Source: Herbidospora cretacea
GTDB taxonomy: Bacteria; Actinomycetota; Actinomycetes; Streptosporangiales; Streptosporangiaceae
Length of the DNA: 64,000 nt
Reading direction: 5' to 3'
NCBI RefSeq assembly: GCF_001570605.1
Contig: NZ_BBXG01000003.1
Coordinates: 62,001 to 126,000, forward strand
Part shown: positions 62,348 to 64,000 of the stretch, one piece after another
Numbering within the stretch: the first letter of the stretch is position 1
Layout of the letters: every line of letters starts with the position of its first letter
The notes under the pieces: generated by a model
Seen by the model: the letters and a program-made list of their open reading frames with translations, nothing else
The model's database searches: none
Told to the model about the DNA's origin: nothing
Translations under genes and position numbers: made by a program

Positions 62348-62716
62348 ATGGCGGTGAGCGTGGACGAGTTCCTCAAGATGCTGGACCATCTGCCCGAGAC
62401 GAAACAGGGCTTCGGCGGCGAGTGGGTCTCCATCAAGGTGCGCAACAAGGGCTTCGGCTACCTGTGGGAGCGCACCTCGACGGTCGGCCTCAAGACCACC
62501 CTCGAAGAGCAGGCGGCCCTGGTGGGCGAGCGGCCCGAGGTGTTCGAGATACAGTTCACCACCGAGTCGACGGGGTGGGTGGTGGTCCACCTCGACCTGA
62601 TCGAGGCCGACGAACTGTTCGAGCTCGTGACCGACGCCTGGTGCATGACCGCGCCGAAGTCCCTGGTCGACGCCCACGAGATCGTGCCGTGGCCCGTCCT
62701 CTATCCCTCTCACTGA
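62348..62716 (+). CDS. MmcQ/YjbR-family protein
   Basis: The 122-residue protein has the MmcQ/YjbR fold: MAVSVDEFLKMLDHLPETKQG, SIKVRNKGFGYLWE, VFEIQFTTESTGWVVVHLD and LVTDAWCMTAPKSL. Such proteins have a double-wing DNA-binding-like fold of unclear role. It lies 34 bases after marR and 16 before the next gene, so the three may be co-transcribed. Confidence 0.85.
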   Translation: MAVSVDEFLKMLDHLPETKQGFGGEWVSIKVRNKGFGYLWERTSTVGLKTTLEEQAALVGERPEVFEIQFTTESTGWVVVHLDLIEADELFELVTDAWCMTAPKSLVDAHEIVPWPVLYPSH

Positions 62717-62732
62717 CCGAGGAGTTCCATCT

Positions 62733-63395
62733 GTGACCGCCGCCTGGGATACCGCGCTGACGCACGCCTTCGGGCAGCTGCTCGGCCGGCCGCTCGCCGA
62801 CTTCGCCCCCGCCGCGACCTACGGCGCGTTCTACGGCGGCAACTGGCTCTACGAGACCGAGCTGCACCACCATCCCGGGTGGGTGCGCCGCGAGGCCCTC
62901 TCCGGCCAGGAGACGGTCAGCCACCCCGAGGTGCTGATCCTGCTCGACGGCTACGCGCCCCTGGTCTTCGACGCGAGCCGCTCCCTCTTCGAGGTCGACC
63001 CCGCCGACTTCGACGAGGGCCTGGTCGCCTCGGTCTCGGTGTTCGCCAAGCCCGGCATCGTGCGCGGCGCCGACCTGGCCGTGCTGCTCGACAAGCACCC
63101 CGGCGAGCCGGGCTGGACGCTCTGGCAGGCGTGCATCGCCTCCGACGGCAGCCTTCTGGGGGCGCTCATGGCGGCCACCGCCATCGGCGACTCCCCGGCG
63201 ACCCTGATCCCGCCGTCCGCCGAGCCCAGTGAGCAGGCGGCGCTGGCCCACCTGGAGGCCTTCTCCGACCGGCGGTCCGACGACCTGGCCTACTGCCCCC
63301 AGCCGGGGAACGACGCGGTCATCGCGATGTGGGAGGGCGCGGTCGACCAATACGAGATCACGGTGTGGAACCTCGACCAGCTGGCCGCCCGCTAG
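62733..63395 (+). CDS. Hypothetical protein
   Basis: A 220-residue soluble protein starting at GTG 62733 with GAGGAG upstream. Visible parts are HAFGQLLGRPLADFAPAATYGAFYGGNWLYETELHHHPGW (at about residues 10-50), EVLILLDGYAPLVFDASRSLFEVDP and IAMWEGAVDQYEITVWNLD. I do not recognise the family; there are no membrane segments or known catalytic motifs. Confidence 0.75.
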   Translation: MTAAWDTALTHAFGQLLGRPLADFAPAATYGAFYGGNWLYETELHHHPGWVRREALSGQETVSHPEVLILLDGYAPLVFDASRSLFEVDPADFDEGLVASVSVFAKPGIVRGADLAVLLDKHPGEPGWTLWQACIASDGSLLGALMAATAIGDSPATLIPPSAEPSEQAALAHLEAFSDRRSDDLAYCPQPGNDAVIAMWEGAVDQYEITVWNLDQLAAR

Positions 63396-63421
63396 GGCGA
63401 ACCGGCGGACAATGGGGAAAG

Positions 63422-63458
63422 ACGGCCGGGCACCCCCCGAATGGGCGCCCGGCCGTTT
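63422..63458. terminator. Bidirectional terminator between convergent genes
   Basis: ACGGCCGGGC and GCCCGGCCGT form a ten-base-pair stem around a C-rich loop, followed by TTTCC on the plus side. It separates the convergent hypothetical and HPr genes. Confidence 0.8.
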
Positions 63459-63459
63459 C

Positions 63460-63729
63460 CTACTCCGCGTCGAGGTCCCGCTCCAGCAGTTCCACCAGGG
63501 TCGACAGGGCCGCGTCGGCGCCCTCGCCCTCGGCCGAGAGTGTCACCTCGGTCCCGTGGGTCGCGCCCAGGGACAGCACGCCCAGCATGCTGTCGGCCCT
63601 GACCGCCTTGCCGTCGCCGACGCGGATCTTCACCGGCACCCCGGTCCCGGCCGCGGCCTGGACGAAGAGTTTGGCGGGGCGGGCGTGCAGGCCGGTCGCG
63701 GCGGCCACGGCTACTGTTCTCTCCGGCAT
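63460..63729 (-). CDS. HPr-family phosphocarrier protein
   Basis: The 89-residue protein has the HPr active-site motif TGLHARPAKLFVQ with the phospho-His at residue 15 and DSMLGVLSLGA where the regulatory Ser of HPr proteins lies. It carries phosphate from PTS enzyme I to a sugar- or dihydroxyacetone-kinase-specific component. ATG 63729 overlaps the stop of the upstream dehydrogenase; a GTG one codon earlier is possible. The partner may be a specialised PTS rather than the general one. Confidence 0.92.
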   Translation of the reverse strand: MPERTVAVAAATGLHARPAKLFVQAAAGTGVPVKIRVGDGKAVRADSMLGVLSLGATHGTEVTLSAEGEGADAALSTLVELLERDLDAE

Positions 63730-64000
63730 CACGGCTCCACGGTGACTTTGATGGCTTCGCCGCGCATCACGATGTCGATGCCCTCAAGGACGTCGGTGAG
63801 CGGCACGCGGTGGGTGATCAGGTCGGCCACCGGGACCGCGCCCGTGGCGATGAGTTCGAGGGCCTGCTTGTTGTGGGCGGGGCTCGAACCGTTCGCGCCG
63901 ACGATGGTCAGTTCCCGGTAGTGGACGAGGTTCGAGTCGAGCCTGATGATCGGGTTGTCCTTCGGCAGGCCGCCGAAGAAGCTGATCCGGCCCTGCCGGG
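63729..64000 (-). CDS. Zinc-binding dehydrogenase, partial (runs off right edge)
   Basis: The visible C-terminal 90 residues match sorbitol/alcohol-type medium-chain dehydrogenases: GRISFFGGLPKDNP, LVHYRELTIVGANGSSP and ITHRVPLTDVLEGIDIVMRGEAIKV. The start is outside the window. It overlaps the HPr gene by one base, suggesting joint expression in polyol or dihydroxyacetone-type metabolism (inference). Confidence 0.88.
   Translation of the reverse strand, partial: RQGRISFFGGLPKDNPIIRLDSNLVHYRELTIVGANGSSPAHNKQALELIATGAVPVADLITHRVPLTDVLEGIDIVMRGEAIKVTVEP

Overview
The window is high-GC DNA with dense, often overlapping genes. It contains an actinobacterial type II fatty-acid operon (fasR / fabD-fabH-acpP-fabF-accD) and a homodimeric pyruvate dehydrogenase aceE next to DUF3052 and AhpE-type peroxiredoxin genes. 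Together with DUF3145, an F420-type LLM oxidoreductase and many GTG starts, this points to a chromosomal segment of a filamentous actinomycete, most likely of the order Streptosporangiales (order-level inference only).

Layout. 0-2.2 kb: a sigma-70-like factor with two uncharacterised genes, the last running off the left edge. 2.3-5.9 kb: DUF3145, then an LVIVD-repeat/DUF305 secreted gene pair bracketed by two degraded tRNA-Val fragments. 6-12.1 kb: fatty-acid synthesis operon and its FasR-like regulator. 12.2-19.7 kb: small regulators, two VOC proteins' worth of accessory genes, a DUF350 / glutathionylspermidine-synthase-like / DUF1190-like trio, a PHP hydrolase, a hemerythrin-like protein lacking its metal segment, an LLM oxidoreductase and its divergent MarR. 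19.3-24.4 kb: a six-gene translationally coupled operon (GntR, ABC ATPase, permease, S41 protease, lipoprotein hydrolase, small HTH protein). 24.4-28.3 kb: a gene-poor accessory stretch with tandem repeats, orphan genes and an intact tRNA-Val. 28.3-34.7 kb: a catabolic locus (LigAB-type dioxygenase, CaiB CoA-transferase, citryl-CoA-lyase-like enzyme, dehydrogenase, IclR regulator, amidohydrolase) with matching palindromic operators. 34.7-40.6 kb: ROK kinase, zinc ribbon, peroxiredoxin, DUF3052, YjbQ and aceE. 40.7-43.5 kb: an Abi-like HEPN gene and a papain-alpha/beta-hydrolase fusion. 43.6-50.6 kb: anchored trypsin-like protease, then a lipoprotein / membrane-fusion / MacB-type exporter / two-component operon. 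50.7-59.4 kb: protease inhibitor, WYL regulator, esterase, a three-gene sensor system, sugar-type oxidoreductase-ThuA-Rrf2 genes and an SDR. 59.4-64 kb: DUF6518, ABC exporter with divergent MarR, and an HPr plus zinc dehydrogenase running off the right edge.

How the genes fit together. AceE makes acetyl-CoA, AccD/FabD/FabH/ACP/FabF turn it into fatty acids under a PucR/CdaR-type regulator. Several loci show a local regulator with a clear palindrome beside it (MarR, GntR, IclR, Rrf2, OmpR-type response regulator), so much of the window reads as self-contained regulated modules. No CRISPR array, insertion sequence, prophage or rRNA was seen.
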